A stretch of 40,761 nucleotides of DNA, from NCBI GenBank assembly GCA_947652925.1, contig CANTEW010000022.1, positions 1 to 40,761 of the forward strand. The letters are read 5' to 3'. The notes beneath the pieces are model-generated. The model saw only the letters and a program-made list of their open reading frames with translations. It did no database searches and was not told the DNA's origin. This stretch comes from an uncultured Lachnospiraceae bacterium. Its GTDB lineage: Bacteria; Bacillota; Clostridia; Lachnospirales; Lachnospiraceae. This document shows, one piece after another, positions 1-7,942 of the stretch (positions are counted from its first letter, which is position 1; every line of letters starts with the position of its first letter). The translations under genes were made by a program, and so were the position numbers.

Positions 1-78
1 TTTTGTCACTCTGCAAGGCGGAGGAATGAGGCGTAGCGGTGGCTACGGCGATTGAGGACAACGTAGCAGATGGCAAAA
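1..78. repeat. Imperfect ~78-bp palindrome at window edge
   Basis: The two ends are near-complementary: TTTTGTCACTCTGC at the left and GCAGATGGCAAAA at 66-78. The centre is a perfect 6-bp stem, CGTAGC (32-37) and GCTACG (42-47), around the loop GGTG. The arms in between match only partly. No reading frame crosses it. It looks like a small dispersed palindromic element of the kind found between clostridial genes. That it is repeated elsewhere in the genome is inference, and it may extend past the window edge. Confidence 0.45.
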
Positions 79-180
79 TAGGCGGTACAATTGTTATAGA
101 AGTCAGCTGGTCACTACACTAGTACTCCATCCGGCCAGAAATTAGAGTCCTACTCTGCCTGATCCGCACCACTGCGTCGT

Positions 181-223
181 TAAAATTTTTAATCGATGCT
201 ACCGCATCGCTGTCAAAATTTTG
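181..223. repeat. Second hairpin in the same intergenic region
   Basis: CGATGC (194-199) pairs with GCATCG (204-209) around TACC, flanked on both sides by copies of AAAATTTT (183-190 and 215-222) that could extend the stem with a bulge. It has no terminal T-run like a classical terminator. It is either part of the same repeat element as 1-78 or a weak structural signal. Apart from these two hairpins and the terminator I see nothing else in 1-314. Confidence 0.35.
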
Positions 224-264
224 CCTAGAGCGCGTCTTAAAGACCGATCCACAGACAAAAAAAC

Positions 265-316
265 ACCGAACAGTCCTTTCTGAGTTATACTCAATAGAAC
301 TGTTCGGTATTTTTTT
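265..316. terminator. Bidirectional rho-independent terminator
   Basis: ACCGAACAGT (265-274) and ACTGTTCGGT (299-308) form a perfect 10-bp stem, with a T-run on the plus side (309-316) and an A-run on the other. It lies directly after the sulfotransferase stop codon, so it ends the cysD-cysNC-sulfotransferase transcript. It could also stop transcription entering from the left. Confidence 0.85.
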
Positions 317-1466
317 ACGCAGCCGTATCGGACGACCATCTATTCCTCAGCTTCTTCATAAAAGTCTGTATCTTATTTCTCAATCTGTGCATAAAACCAT
401 TGGGATCCTCTGTCATGATCATTTGCTCTTTCCTGTCCAGGTCGCAGATAACGATAAAGCGCACCAGGTCAGTCAACATGTCCGGGTTATCTTTTTTCCA
501 TTTTTCCGGCGGGTCATCTTTCTCCAGGAAAAGCGATCCCCCATCTGCAAAGAACATCTGGTATAACTGTTCATTAGAATCCGCATATTTTTCCATAAAA
601 TCAGACGCCTCCGCAGGAGAGAACATCCGGCGGAGTGTTTCTCCATCAGAATGCTCTGAAAGATCCCTCAGCAGTCTTTCATAGCGCCAGCGCTCTTTAA
701 GCTCCACTTCCGGCATACCATTGATGATCCTCTTGATCTCACAGAGGTTCTCTGACATCCTCGTATTCTTGACAGACTGCTCCGGGATCCGATACTCATC
801 TGTCAACCTCAATCCCAAGATGTCCATAAAATCAGCCAACAGCGAACCGTCCACAAAATACTTTTTGTGAAAACGGCGCACGATGATATTTTCCACTCCA
901 AACTCATCTGCGGCTGCTTTCAGCAGGGTGAAATAATCCAGATTGATATATTGGGGATAGACTTCAAGATATCTTTCCCATTTCATGGCATTGCTCTCTG
1001 AGATCCCATGCTTTACAGTCTGGTTCCACCAGGATTCCACCAATTCATCCTGTCTCCTTATATAAGCGATGACTTTAACGATAAATCCGCCCTTCTCAGC
1101 TTCTTTGTGCAGATCTCTCCAGATACTCTTTCTCCGTTTCGTAGCCGCCCGCCAGATCCCTTCGTCAGAAAGGATGACTTGATCATACGTCTCAAATACT
1201 TCCTGGAGCCTCTCCATGCCGTCTTTTAAGATCTCAGCCTCTTTCTCTTTATCGCGGACTCCGTTCTCATCCATATATACGGCTTCCAGAAAGAGTCCGT
1301 TGCGTCTGGCAGGATTCAATCGTGAGCGGTTATGGGGGTAATCATGAGGAAAAATGGGAAAACAATATCCCTTTTCTTCCAGCACATCCTTGTTCACATG
1401 ACAGAAGTGTTGGATAGAAGTAGTCCCAGTCCTCGGCGATCCTATATGCAGGTATAATGTTTTCAT
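315..1466 (-). CDS. PAPS-dependent sulfotransferase (P-loop family)
   Basis: Predicted 383-aa cytoplasmic enzyme that would transfer sulfate from PAPS to an unknown acceptor. The N-terminus has the 5'-phosphosulfate loop, GSPRTGTTS at residues 9-17, after a beta strand LYLHI. Around residues 131-148 a strand is followed by R137 and S145, the R-x7-S spacing of the 3'-phosphate-binding site of sulfotransferases. The rest is charged and has no membrane segment. I chose the ATG at 1466 because GAGGAG lies 6 bases upstream; a longer in-frame reading would add 15 residues without support. The gene is last in the operon after cysD and cysNC, which make PAPS, so the assignment rests on both motif and context. 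The acceptor (capsule, wall glycan, lipid or small molecule) cannot be read from sequence. Confidence 0.82.
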   Translation of the reverse strand: MKTLYLHIGSPRTGTTSIQHFCHVNKDVLEEKGYCFPIFPHDYPHNRSRLNPARRNGLFLEAVYMDENGVRDKEKEAEILKDGMERLQEVFETYDQVILSDEGIWRAATKRRKSIWRDLHKEAEKGGFIVKVIAYIRRQDELVESWWNQTVKHGISESNAMKWERYLEVYPQYINLDYFTLLKAAADEFGVENIIVRRFHKKYFVDGSLLADFMDILGLRLTDEYRIPEQSVKNTRMSENLCEIKRIINGMPEVELKERWRYERLLRDLSEHSDGETLRRMFSPAEASDFMEKYADSNEQLYQMFFADGGSLFLEKDDPPEKWKKDNPDMLTDLVRFIVICDLDRKEQMIMTEDPNGFMHRLRNKIQTFMKKLRNRWSSDTAA

Positions 1467-1532
1467 CCATAACTCCTCACTTTCTCTCAGTCTATATCTT
1501 GACCCACCCACCTAAAAAAAATCACTCTCTGC

Positions 1533-3356
1533 TCAATCCAGACCCAATCGGCTAATGATCTGCTCCACAGCCTCTTCCATCGTACATTTGCTGGTGTCCA
1601 CCTGGATATCCGGCTCTACAGGCGGTTCATAATCACTGGAGATCCCTGTGAAATTCGGGATCTCTCCTCGGCGGGCTTTCGCATACAAGCCCTTCACATC
1701 CCTCTGCTCACAGACTTCCAGCGGTGTACTCACATAGATCTCCACAAAGCCATCCCCTATGATCCTCCGGGCATTCTCACGATCTTGCCTGTAGGGGGAG
1801 ATAAATGCCGTCAGTACGATCAGCCCTGCATCGTTCATCAGCTTGGAAACCTCCGCCACCCGGCGGATATTCTCTATCCTGTCCTGATGGGTAAAGCCCA
1901 GATTCCTGCACAGTCCCATACGTACATTATCACCATCCAGGAGCATTGTATGCTTCCCTAAGGCCAAAAGACGTTTTTCCAAGGCATTGGACAAGACTGA
2001 TTTTCCCGCGCCGGACAGTCCCGTAAACCATAGTGTCAGGGGTTTCTGGCCTTTCTGCGCCGCACGCATCTGCCTGGTCACGTCCGTCTCCTGCCATACG
2101 AGATTGTCCGAACGCCGCAGATCGTGCTTGATGACCCCGCAGGCGGAAGTCATGTTGGTCACCCTGTCCGTGAGGATGAAACCGCCCAGCGCTCCGCATC
2201 TGCTGAACTTATCCATAACGACTTTTTCAGACAGGGATATCTGACAGTCTGCGATCTCATTTTTATAGATCACATCTGCCGGGACATGTGTCCCATCGTT
2301 GATATCTACCTTATATTTTACAGACATCACCGTTCCCGGCGTTGTCTTTGTCCCAAGTTTTACCAGATAATTCTTCCCCGGGATCAGCGGTTCATCGTCC
2401 ATCCACAAAAGGCGGGCGGAGAACATATCACTGACCATCCCGGTAAAGTCGCTCACCAGCACACATCCTCTGGAGACGTCCACCTCCCTGTCCAGAGAGA
2501 CAGAGACAGGACATCCCGCCCCCGCTGTCTCCACAGCCGTATCGCCCCGGTAGATAGACTTCACCTTGGCTTTTTCTCCTGTCGGCAGTACAGTGATCTG
2601 GGAAGACACGGAGATACTCCCCGCTTCGATCTGCCCCTGGAAACCCCGGTAATCAGAATTTGGACGGCATACCCGCTGGACCGGCATCACGAGGCCAGCA
2701 TCTTCTTTCTCCCGTTCAGATATATCTACCTGCTCCAGATAAGTCAAGAGCGGCCTGCCGGTATACCAACCCATTTTCTCGGAGGGGCTGGTGATGTTAT
2801 CACCTTTTGTGGCCGATACCGGGATACTGCAATAACTTTCCACCTGGAAGCCTGCGATGATCTTCTCCAGCTCTTCCACCACCCCATCAAAGTGATTTCT
2901 ATTATAATAGACAAGATCCATCTTATTGATGGCAAAGACAAAATGCCGGATACCCATCAGGTTGCAGATCCGTATATGCCGCCTGGTCTGCCGTTGTACC
3001 CCTTTCGCCACATCTACCAGGATCACAGCCAGATCCGCAAAGGAGGCGCCCACCGCCATATTCCGGGTATACTCTTCATGTCCCGGTGCGTCAGCTACGA
3101 TAAAACTGCGGGCATCTGTAGAAAAATACCGATACGCCACGTCTATGGTGATCCCCTGCTCTCTCTCTGCCATCAGTCCGTCCAGGATCAGCGAATAATC
3201 CAGAGAACCGTCCCGGCTCTTCAATCTGCTGTCCAGCTCCAGCGCCCTGCGCTGATCCGCATACAGGAGTTTTGCATCATATAGCATATGTCCGATCAAG
3301 GTGGACTTTCCGTCATCCACACTGCCGCACGTAAGAAATTTCAATAAATCCATCAT
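1533..3356 (-). CDS. cysNC: Bifunctional sulfate adenylyltransferase large subunit / APS kinase
   Basis: A 607-aa fusion of CysN and CysC, the NodQ arrangement. The CysN half is an EF-Tu-like GTPase with G1 GSVDDGKST (11-19), G3 DAPGH (89-93) and NKMD (144-147), followed by beta-barrel domains to about residue 425. It drives ATP sulfurylase with CysD. The CysC half starts near 438, with Walker A GLSGAGKS (446-453), DGDNVRMGL and the FISPYR segment containing the phospho-acceptor Ser520. It phosphorylates APS to PAPS. All key residues are intact. The start ATG overlaps the cysD stop by one base, implying translational coupling. There is no cysH (PAPS reductase) beside it. With a sulfotransferase downstream, the product PAPS is probably used for sulfation, which is inference. 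Confidence 0.95.
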   Translation of the reverse strand: MMDLLKFLTCGSVDDGKSTLIGHMLYDAKLLYADQRRALELDSRLKSRDGSLDYSLILDGLMAEREQGITIDVAYRYFSTDARSFIVADAPGHEEYTRNMAVGASFADLAVILVDVAKGVQRQTRRHIRICNLMGIRHFVFAINKMDLVYYNRNHFDGVVEELEKIIAGFQVESYCSIPVSATKGDNITSPSEKMGWYTGRPLLTYLEQVDISEREKEDAGLVMPVQRVCRPNSDYRGFQGQIEAGSISVSSQITVLPTGEKAKVKSIYRGDTAVETAGAGCPVSVSLDREVDVSRGCVLVSDFTGMVSDMFSARLLWMDDEPLIPGKNYLVKLGTKTTPGTVMSVKYKVDINDGTHVPADVIYKNEIADCQISLSEKVVMDKFSRCGALGGFILTDRVTNMTSACGVIKHDLRRSDNLVWQETDVTRQMRAAQKGQKPLTLWFTGLSGAGKSVLSNALEKRLLALGKHTMLLDGDNVRMGLCRNLGFTHQDRIENIRRVAEVSKLMNDAGLIVLTAFISPYRQDRENARRIIGDGFVEIYVSTPLEVCEQRDVKGLYAKARRGEIPNFTGISSDYEPPVEPDIQVDTSKCTMEEAVEQIISRLGLD

Positions 3357-4255
3357 CAGAAATAACCCTCTCTCTTTCGGCGTTCCATACTCCCTGTTTC
3401 TTCATGGTCGATCACCCGGCTCGTCCTCTCCGATGTGACTTCTCCCAGAGTTTCCTTTACGATCTCTTCCAAAGTGTCAGCCTCTGACTCAACAGCGCCT
3501 GTCAGGGGATAACACCCCAAAGTCCTGAAACGCACTTTCTTCTGCTGGATCTCTTCACCTTCCTTTAATCTCATACGATCATCATCTACCATGATCAGAT
3601 TGCCGTCCCTGAAGACCACAGGCCTTTCCTTTGCAAAATACAGCGGGACGATATCAATGTGTTCCCGGCAGATATATTGCCAGATATCTTTCTCTGTCCA
3701 GTTTGACAGCGGGAATACCCTCATACTCTCGCCGGCATGGATCCGGGTATTGTAAAGCTTCCACATTTCCGGTCTCTGGTTCTTCGGATCCCATCCGTGG
3801 CTCTCATTCCGGAAAGAGAAGACCCGTTCTTTGGCACGGGATTTTTCTTCATCCCTGCGCCCTCCGCCGAAAGCCGCTGTGAACTTGTAATGATCCAATG
3901 CCTGCCGCAGGGCCTGCGTTTTCATGATGTCTGTATACGCCGCCCCGTGGTCAAAGGGATTGATCCCCTGCCGGACCCCGTCCTGATTGGTGTAGACCAG
4001 CATCTCGATCCCCAGCTCTTTGGCTTTCCTGTCCCGGAACTCTATCATTTCATGGAACTTCCATGTGGTATCTATATGGAGAAATGGAAAAGGCGGCTTC
4101 TCCGGATAAAACGCTTTCATCGCTAGATGGAGCATCACCGAACTGTCCTTCCCGATCGAATAAAGCATGACTGGCTTTTCGCATTCTGCGGCCACTTCAC
4201 GCATGATATAAATGGCCTCAGCCTCTAATTCATCTAAATGAGAGTGTGTACTCAT
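3356..4255 (-). CDS. cysD: Sulfate adenylyltransferase small subunit
   Basis: A 299-aa protein of the PAPS reductase/PP-loop ATPase superfamily. It forms APS from ATP and sulfate as the partner of CysN. The PP-loop [11 protein letters not shown] sits near residues 37-47, and [14 protein letters not shown] and HIDTTWKF are typical of CysD. Length is normal for the family. I chose the ATG at 4255, giving [15 protein letters not shown], which matches the usual CysD start. An upstream in-frame TTG adds five residues but crowds the purine-rich GGAAAGG. It is the first gene of the sulfation operon. Confidence 0.95.
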   Translation of the reverse strand: MSTHSHLDELEAEAIYIMREVAAECEKPVMLYSIGKDSSVMLHLAMKAFYPEKPPFPFLHIDTTWKFHEMIEFRDRKAKELGIEMLVYTNQDGVRQGINPFDHGAAYTDIMKTQALRQALDHYKFTAAFGGGRRDEEKSRAKERVFSFRNESHGWDPKNQRPEMWKLYNTRIHAGESMRVFPLSNWTEKDIWQYICREHIDIVPLYFAKERPVVFRDGNLIMVDDDRMRLKEGEEIQQKKVRFRTLGCYPLTGAVESEADTLEEIVKETLGEVTSERTSRVIDHEETGSMERRKREGYF

Positions 4256-4357
4256 AATCTTGTGTACCAAGCCTTTCCATTATTATCATCTTTCTACCAA
4301 GAGGCATTCTACATAAGAAATGTGATAGAAATTTGTAATATTACGATTTTGTTACAA

Positions 4358-6001
4358 TTATTTTTCTGAAAATGTAAGCGAGATCAATGTGGAGACCGGA
4401 TCCCCCTCACTGTATTCTATGGTGACTTTATCACCCACGTCGCAGCGCAGCACTTCCATGTACTCTGTCAGCGGCACGTCAAAGATCAGGTCGCTGTCCT
4501 CCAGGACAAGATAAAAATGCGTATTGCCCTCGATGACCCCCTGCGCGATCCGCTGGATCGTTCCCTGTATCTTCTGGGAACCCTGCGCATCCGAGACAGG
4601 ACTCCCGCCCGACTTGAGCATCTTCACATATGTCTGCTCGCAGGCAGCTACAGTGTCCCCGATCGCTACATTCTGATATTTCTGGATATTGACCATGGCA
4701 TATTTTTTCACCAGTCCCGCATTATCCTTCAGAGCGATAAAATACGTGGGCTCATCCGCGATATTCAACAACAGCGGAAACGTGGCCCTGTAACCCAAGT
4801 TCTGTACCTGTCCTTCCGCGGACTCCATAGCCGAATACTCTTCCGCGCCCGCCACTTCATAATAGCGTGTCTCCCTGGTCCGCTGGTTGATCAGCACAAA
4901 TCCCACGTTTGACCGGTCCCCACTGACAGATGTGACGCCTGTATAGACCCACACATCATCATCAAGAGCCAGATAATTATACCCTTCCGTGGTCTTCAGG
5001 CACCCTTTCTGTCCCAGGATGCTGTTGAAAAACCCGTGTACCAGAGTACCGTGGTAATCATAAAGCTCGATGAGCAGATCCGCCGGATAGACCCGGTCCA
5101 CCCAGGTGGGACAGTCCTCCACAGGCATAGATTCGCATTCCCCGGTCACTGCATTGCACAGCACGACCTTTCCGATCGTCTGTCCGCCGAACAGACCGAT
5201 GGTAAACTCTTTCACCGGACAGATCCAGTACGGCGTCCCCTCGTCGTCGATCTCAAAGCTCAGCTGGTCGAAGATATATGTGGGGTAATGGAACCGGAGG
5301 TGTCTGTAGATATTCCGGTTAAAATATTCCGACTCTGAATAACGGATACCCGGTGACAATTTGACCAGATCCGTATTCTGTGTGGCCATGTCGATGGTGA
5401 TATATGCAGGGATACCCTGCTTCTGATTGGTCAGCCACTTGATCGGGCTGGCATACACCAGCGGCGTCACCCGCACAGGCCTGCCTTTCACATTGATCTG
5501 GGAATAGATACTGCTCACTTCAAACTGTGAGACCATATCCACCATACTCCCCATCTTCCGGTTTCCCAGAAGTTCTGCGGAATCTTTATCCAGCAATGGG
5601 ATCTTATCATAATCGACGGGCTCCACATCCTCTGTAAAGTCCCTGACCTCAGGTTCCAAAAGCTTCTGGTATCTCTTGGCATTCACCACAGGCGAAGAGA
5701 GGACAGACCCGGCTATATAGAATAAAAACACCCCGCAAAAAAGGACCAGGACAGATCTGACGCTCTTTTTGCTCTTCAGTTCCTTCAGATCCCTGATCCC
5801 TCCGGCCAGATCCCCTCTCCTGCCCTTTCCAGACATGGCCCGCACCGCCACGATGACCACGATCACCGCCAGCAGCGAAAGGATAAATGTCCAGAAACCT
5901 GCCGCGTGGATATTGATCGCGGGCAATGAGATATAATAATAGATACAGATCAAGACCAGGACCACTAATAGGACGATCCCTGTCCGTTTCCAATGCTTCA
6001 T
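4358..6001 (-). CDS. Uncharacterised membrane-anchored protein
   Basis: A 547-aa protein I do not recognise. Hydrophobic segments at about residues 7-27 and 36-53, then a third at about 83-106, are followed by roughly 440 residues without further membrane spans. The predicted topology is three N-terminal helices and a large domain, probably outside the cell. That domain is rich in beta-forming stretches and acidic residues and lacks an obvious catalytic motif. The start ATG overlaps the RNase E/G stop (ATGA), so it is co-translated with the radical SAM/RNase operon and is its last gene. No terminator was seen in the 100-base gap towards cysD. Function unknown. Confidence 0.75.
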   Translation of the reverse strand: MKHWKRTGIVLLVVLVLICIYYYISLPAINIHAAGFWTFILSLLAVIVVIVAVRAMSGKGRRGDLAGGIRDLKELKSKKSVRSVLVLFCGVFLFYIAGSVLSSPVVNAKRYQKLLEPEVRDFTEDVEPVDYDKIPLLDKDSAELLGNRKMGSMVDMVSQFEVSSIYSQINVKGRPVRVTPLVYASPIKWLTNQKQGIPAYITIDMATQNTDLVKLSPGIRYSESEYFNRNIYRHLRFHYPTYIFDQLSFEIDDEGTPYWICPVKEFTIGLFGGQTIGKVVLCNAVTGECESMPVEDCPTWVDRVYPADLLIELYDYHGTLVHGFFNSILGQKGCLKTTEGYNYLALDDDVWVYTGVTSVSGDRSNVGFVLINQRTRETRYYEVAGAEEYSAMESAEGQVQNLGYRATFPLLLNIADEPTYFIALKDNAGLVKKYAMVNIQKYQNVAIGDTVAACEQTYVKMLKSGGSPVSDAQGSQKIQGTIQRIAQGVIEGNTHFYLVLEDSDLIFDVPLTEYMEVLRCDVGDKVTIEYSEGDPVSTLISLTFSEK

Positions 6002-7230
6002 ACCTTCTTCCTTTCTCTTTTATTTAAGATCTCCAGCTCTTCGGCCACAGGCCTGCGCACTTTCTGCCTGGTCACTTCCACGATCTTCAGAGCCGTCATA
6101 TCGATCACCTCTGCCTTGACAGGATCTTTTTTCAGATATCCCTGGAAGACAGACATCAGTTCTTTCTGATGCTCTTCCTTTTTCATATCGATAAAATCTA
6201 CGAGGATCACACCGGAGAGATCGCGCAGGCGCAGCTGGCGCGCGATCTCCTCGGCCGCTTCCAGATTGACCCTGCGGTATGTCTCCTGGGCATCTTTCTT
6301 TGACACATACCCTCCTGTATTCACATCGATAGACACAAAAGCTTCTGTCTGTTCGATCACAAGCGTCCCTCCCGACTTCAGCCACACCCTGGGTCTCTGG
6401 ATGCCCGCCAGGACATGTCCCAGAGAGTACAGCTCATACAGAGACAGGCTGGGATCTTCATACAGGCGCAGCTTTGGCAGATCTTGGGGCTGCTGGTCCC
6501 TGAGATAAGCCGCTATCTCTCCGTAGATCCCCGGCTCATCGGCCACGATCTCCTCCAGTCCCTCCGTACGGGCATCGCGGATAGCAGCCAGATAGAAAGG
6601 CAGCGCCTCTTCCACTAGAGTACCGGCCTGTTGTGACCGCCCTCTCTCCAAGATCTTCTGCAGCCGTTTTTTCAATACGCCCAATTCCCAGATGATCTCC
6701 TGCCGGGCGGCATGACGGGCATTGGTACGCACGGTGATCCCATATCCTCCGGATACCTCCGGCTCCATAAGGCTCTCCATGAATGCTTTAAGACGTGCCC
6801 TGTCACCGCCTGAGAGTTTTTTGGACAATCGCAGATAGGGGCCAGGCACTGATAAGACCAGATATCTGCCTGTCACCGTCAGACGCGATGTGACCGTGGG
6901 CCGCTTTCCCCGCATCTGCTGCCTCGACACCTGTACCAGCATCCGGTCCCCCGCCCTCAGGAGATACTGTCCACCTACAGGCTGTTTGCCATCGATATAG
7001 ACAGCCTGCCCCTGTTCCTTCAGATCATAAAAGCAGATCTGTTCCTTGCCGATCCTCACAAAAGCCCCATGGATATTCGGCAATACCCTTTCCACCTGTC
7101 CCACGTAGATATTGCCAAAGACCCCCGTCTGTTCCAGGGGAGGCAGTAAGATCTCCGCCACCCGCCCCTCCTCCACCCAGGCACACAGCCTGCAGCCTCC
7201 CCCGCCCGCGGGCATCTTCGTGACCAGCAT
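5998..7230 (-). CDS. rng: Ribonuclease E/G family endoribonuclease
   Basis: A 410-aa protein of the RNase E/G family, which cleaves single-stranded A/U-rich RNA in rRNA maturation or mRNA decay. An S1-like region (GNIYVGQVERVLPNIHGAFV, about 39-58) precedes the catalytic core. The two metal-binding aspartates are visible in SIDVNTG (D302) and ILVDFIDM (D345), nearly the same numbering as E. coli RNase E. The CPxC zinc-link motif after the core is missing and the protein ends soon after RRPVAEELEI, as in short clostridial members. I chose the ATG at 7230 because AGGTGGAG lies upstream and it begins just after the DUF2344 stop. A longer frame into that gene is not credible. Confidence 0.9.
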   Translation of the reverse strand: MLVTKMPAGGGGCRLCAWVEEGRVAEILLPPLEQTGVFGNIYVGQVERVLPNIHGAFVRIGKEQICFYDLKEQGQAVYIDGKQPVGGQYLLRAGDRMLVQVSRQQMRGKRPTVTSRLTVTGRYLVLSVPGPYLRLSKKLSGGDRARLKAFMESLMEPEVSGGYGITVRTNARHAARQEIIWELGVLKKRLQKILERGRSQQAGTLVEEALPFYLAAIRDARTEGLEEIVADEPGIYGEIAAYLRDQQPQDLPKLRLYEDPSLSLYELYSLGHVLAGIQRPRVWLKSGGTLVIEQTEAFVSIDVNTGGYVSKKDAQETYRRVNLEAAEEIARQLRLRDLSGVILVDFIDMKKEEHQKELMSVFQGYLKKDPVKAEVIDMTALKIVEVTRQKVRRPVAEELEILNKRERKKV

Positions 7231-7231
7231 C

Positions 7232-7942
7232 TTACCCGATCTCTCCACCTGCAACCTCCAACGGGACGAAGCGGGATGCCCCGCCCTCCCCTCCCCTGGC
7301 ATAGACTTCTCTTTTATGGATCCTATAGCTATGGGGCGGGATCTCCCTCTCTAAGTGAGCGGCAAAAGCCTCCATGACCATCTTCGGCCCCACATGATCC
7401 GCGCTGGACGCGGCCAGGAGCATGGAACACTCCAAAGGCTCCCCCTGCCCGGCCTCCAGCTCATAGATCCCAGGCTTTATATCCACTGTCTTCACACCGC
7501 TCTTTGTCTTTTTCTCCACCAGTATGACAGGCTGGGCGCAAAAAGCAGCCAGATCCTCTGCCGTCGGCCCGTCCTTTTCCAAAAACCTGACCTGGTAACT
7601 GGCCGCCGCCGTCAGCGCCATGGCATTATACTTCTTTCCCTCGGGTACTCTCCGGGCACTGACCACCCGGAAACCTTCCGCCATCGTCTCATTGAACCGG
7701 CGCACCATATCCTGGGATGACATCTCTCCGGACAGTTCCATATCAAAATATTCCCCGCTGCTGGATATGCCAAGCCCTAACGGGGCCGCGAAAGACATGA
7801 TCATATGGGGCCGGAAACCGCTGGAAAAAGCGATCGGGATCTTGGCCCTGCGCACGGCTTTCTGGAAATAACGCATCGTATCCAGATGTCCAAGGAACCG
7901 TGCCGCGCCATATTTTTCAAACTTGACCCTGACCTTCAACAC
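7232..7942 (-). CDS. DUF2344 / TIGR03936 radical SAM-associated protein
   Basis: About 236 aa, matching the DUF2344 family (RFLGHLDTMRYFQKAVRRAK near the N-terminus, then SSGFRPHMIMSFA). The family is found beside or fused to the TIGR03960 radical SAM protein and is thought to work with it on RNA. The exact reaction is unknown to me. The likely start is GTG at 7942, with GGGGG five bases upstream; a GTG two codons earlier is too close to that site. It overlaps the end of the radical SAM gene by 26 bases, indicating coupled translation, and is followed immediately by RNase E/G. Confidence 0.88.
   Translation of the reverse strand: MLKVRVKFEKYGAARFLGHLDTMRYFQKAVRRAKIPIAFSSGFRPHMIMSFAAPLGLGISSSGEYFDMELSGEMSSQDMVRRFNETMAEGFRVVSARRVPEGKKYNAMALTAAASYQVRFLEKDGPTAEDLAAFCAQPVILVEKKTKSGVKTVDIKPGIYELEAGQGEPLECSMLLAASSADHVGPKMVMEAFAAHLEREIPPHSYRIHKREVYARGGEGGASRFVPLEVAGGEIG

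Noticed and set aside
2124-3284. Long plus-strand open frame opposite cysNC
   Set aside because: The minus frame is a clear CysN-CysC with all motifs; the opposite frame has no recognisable domain and no ribosome site.
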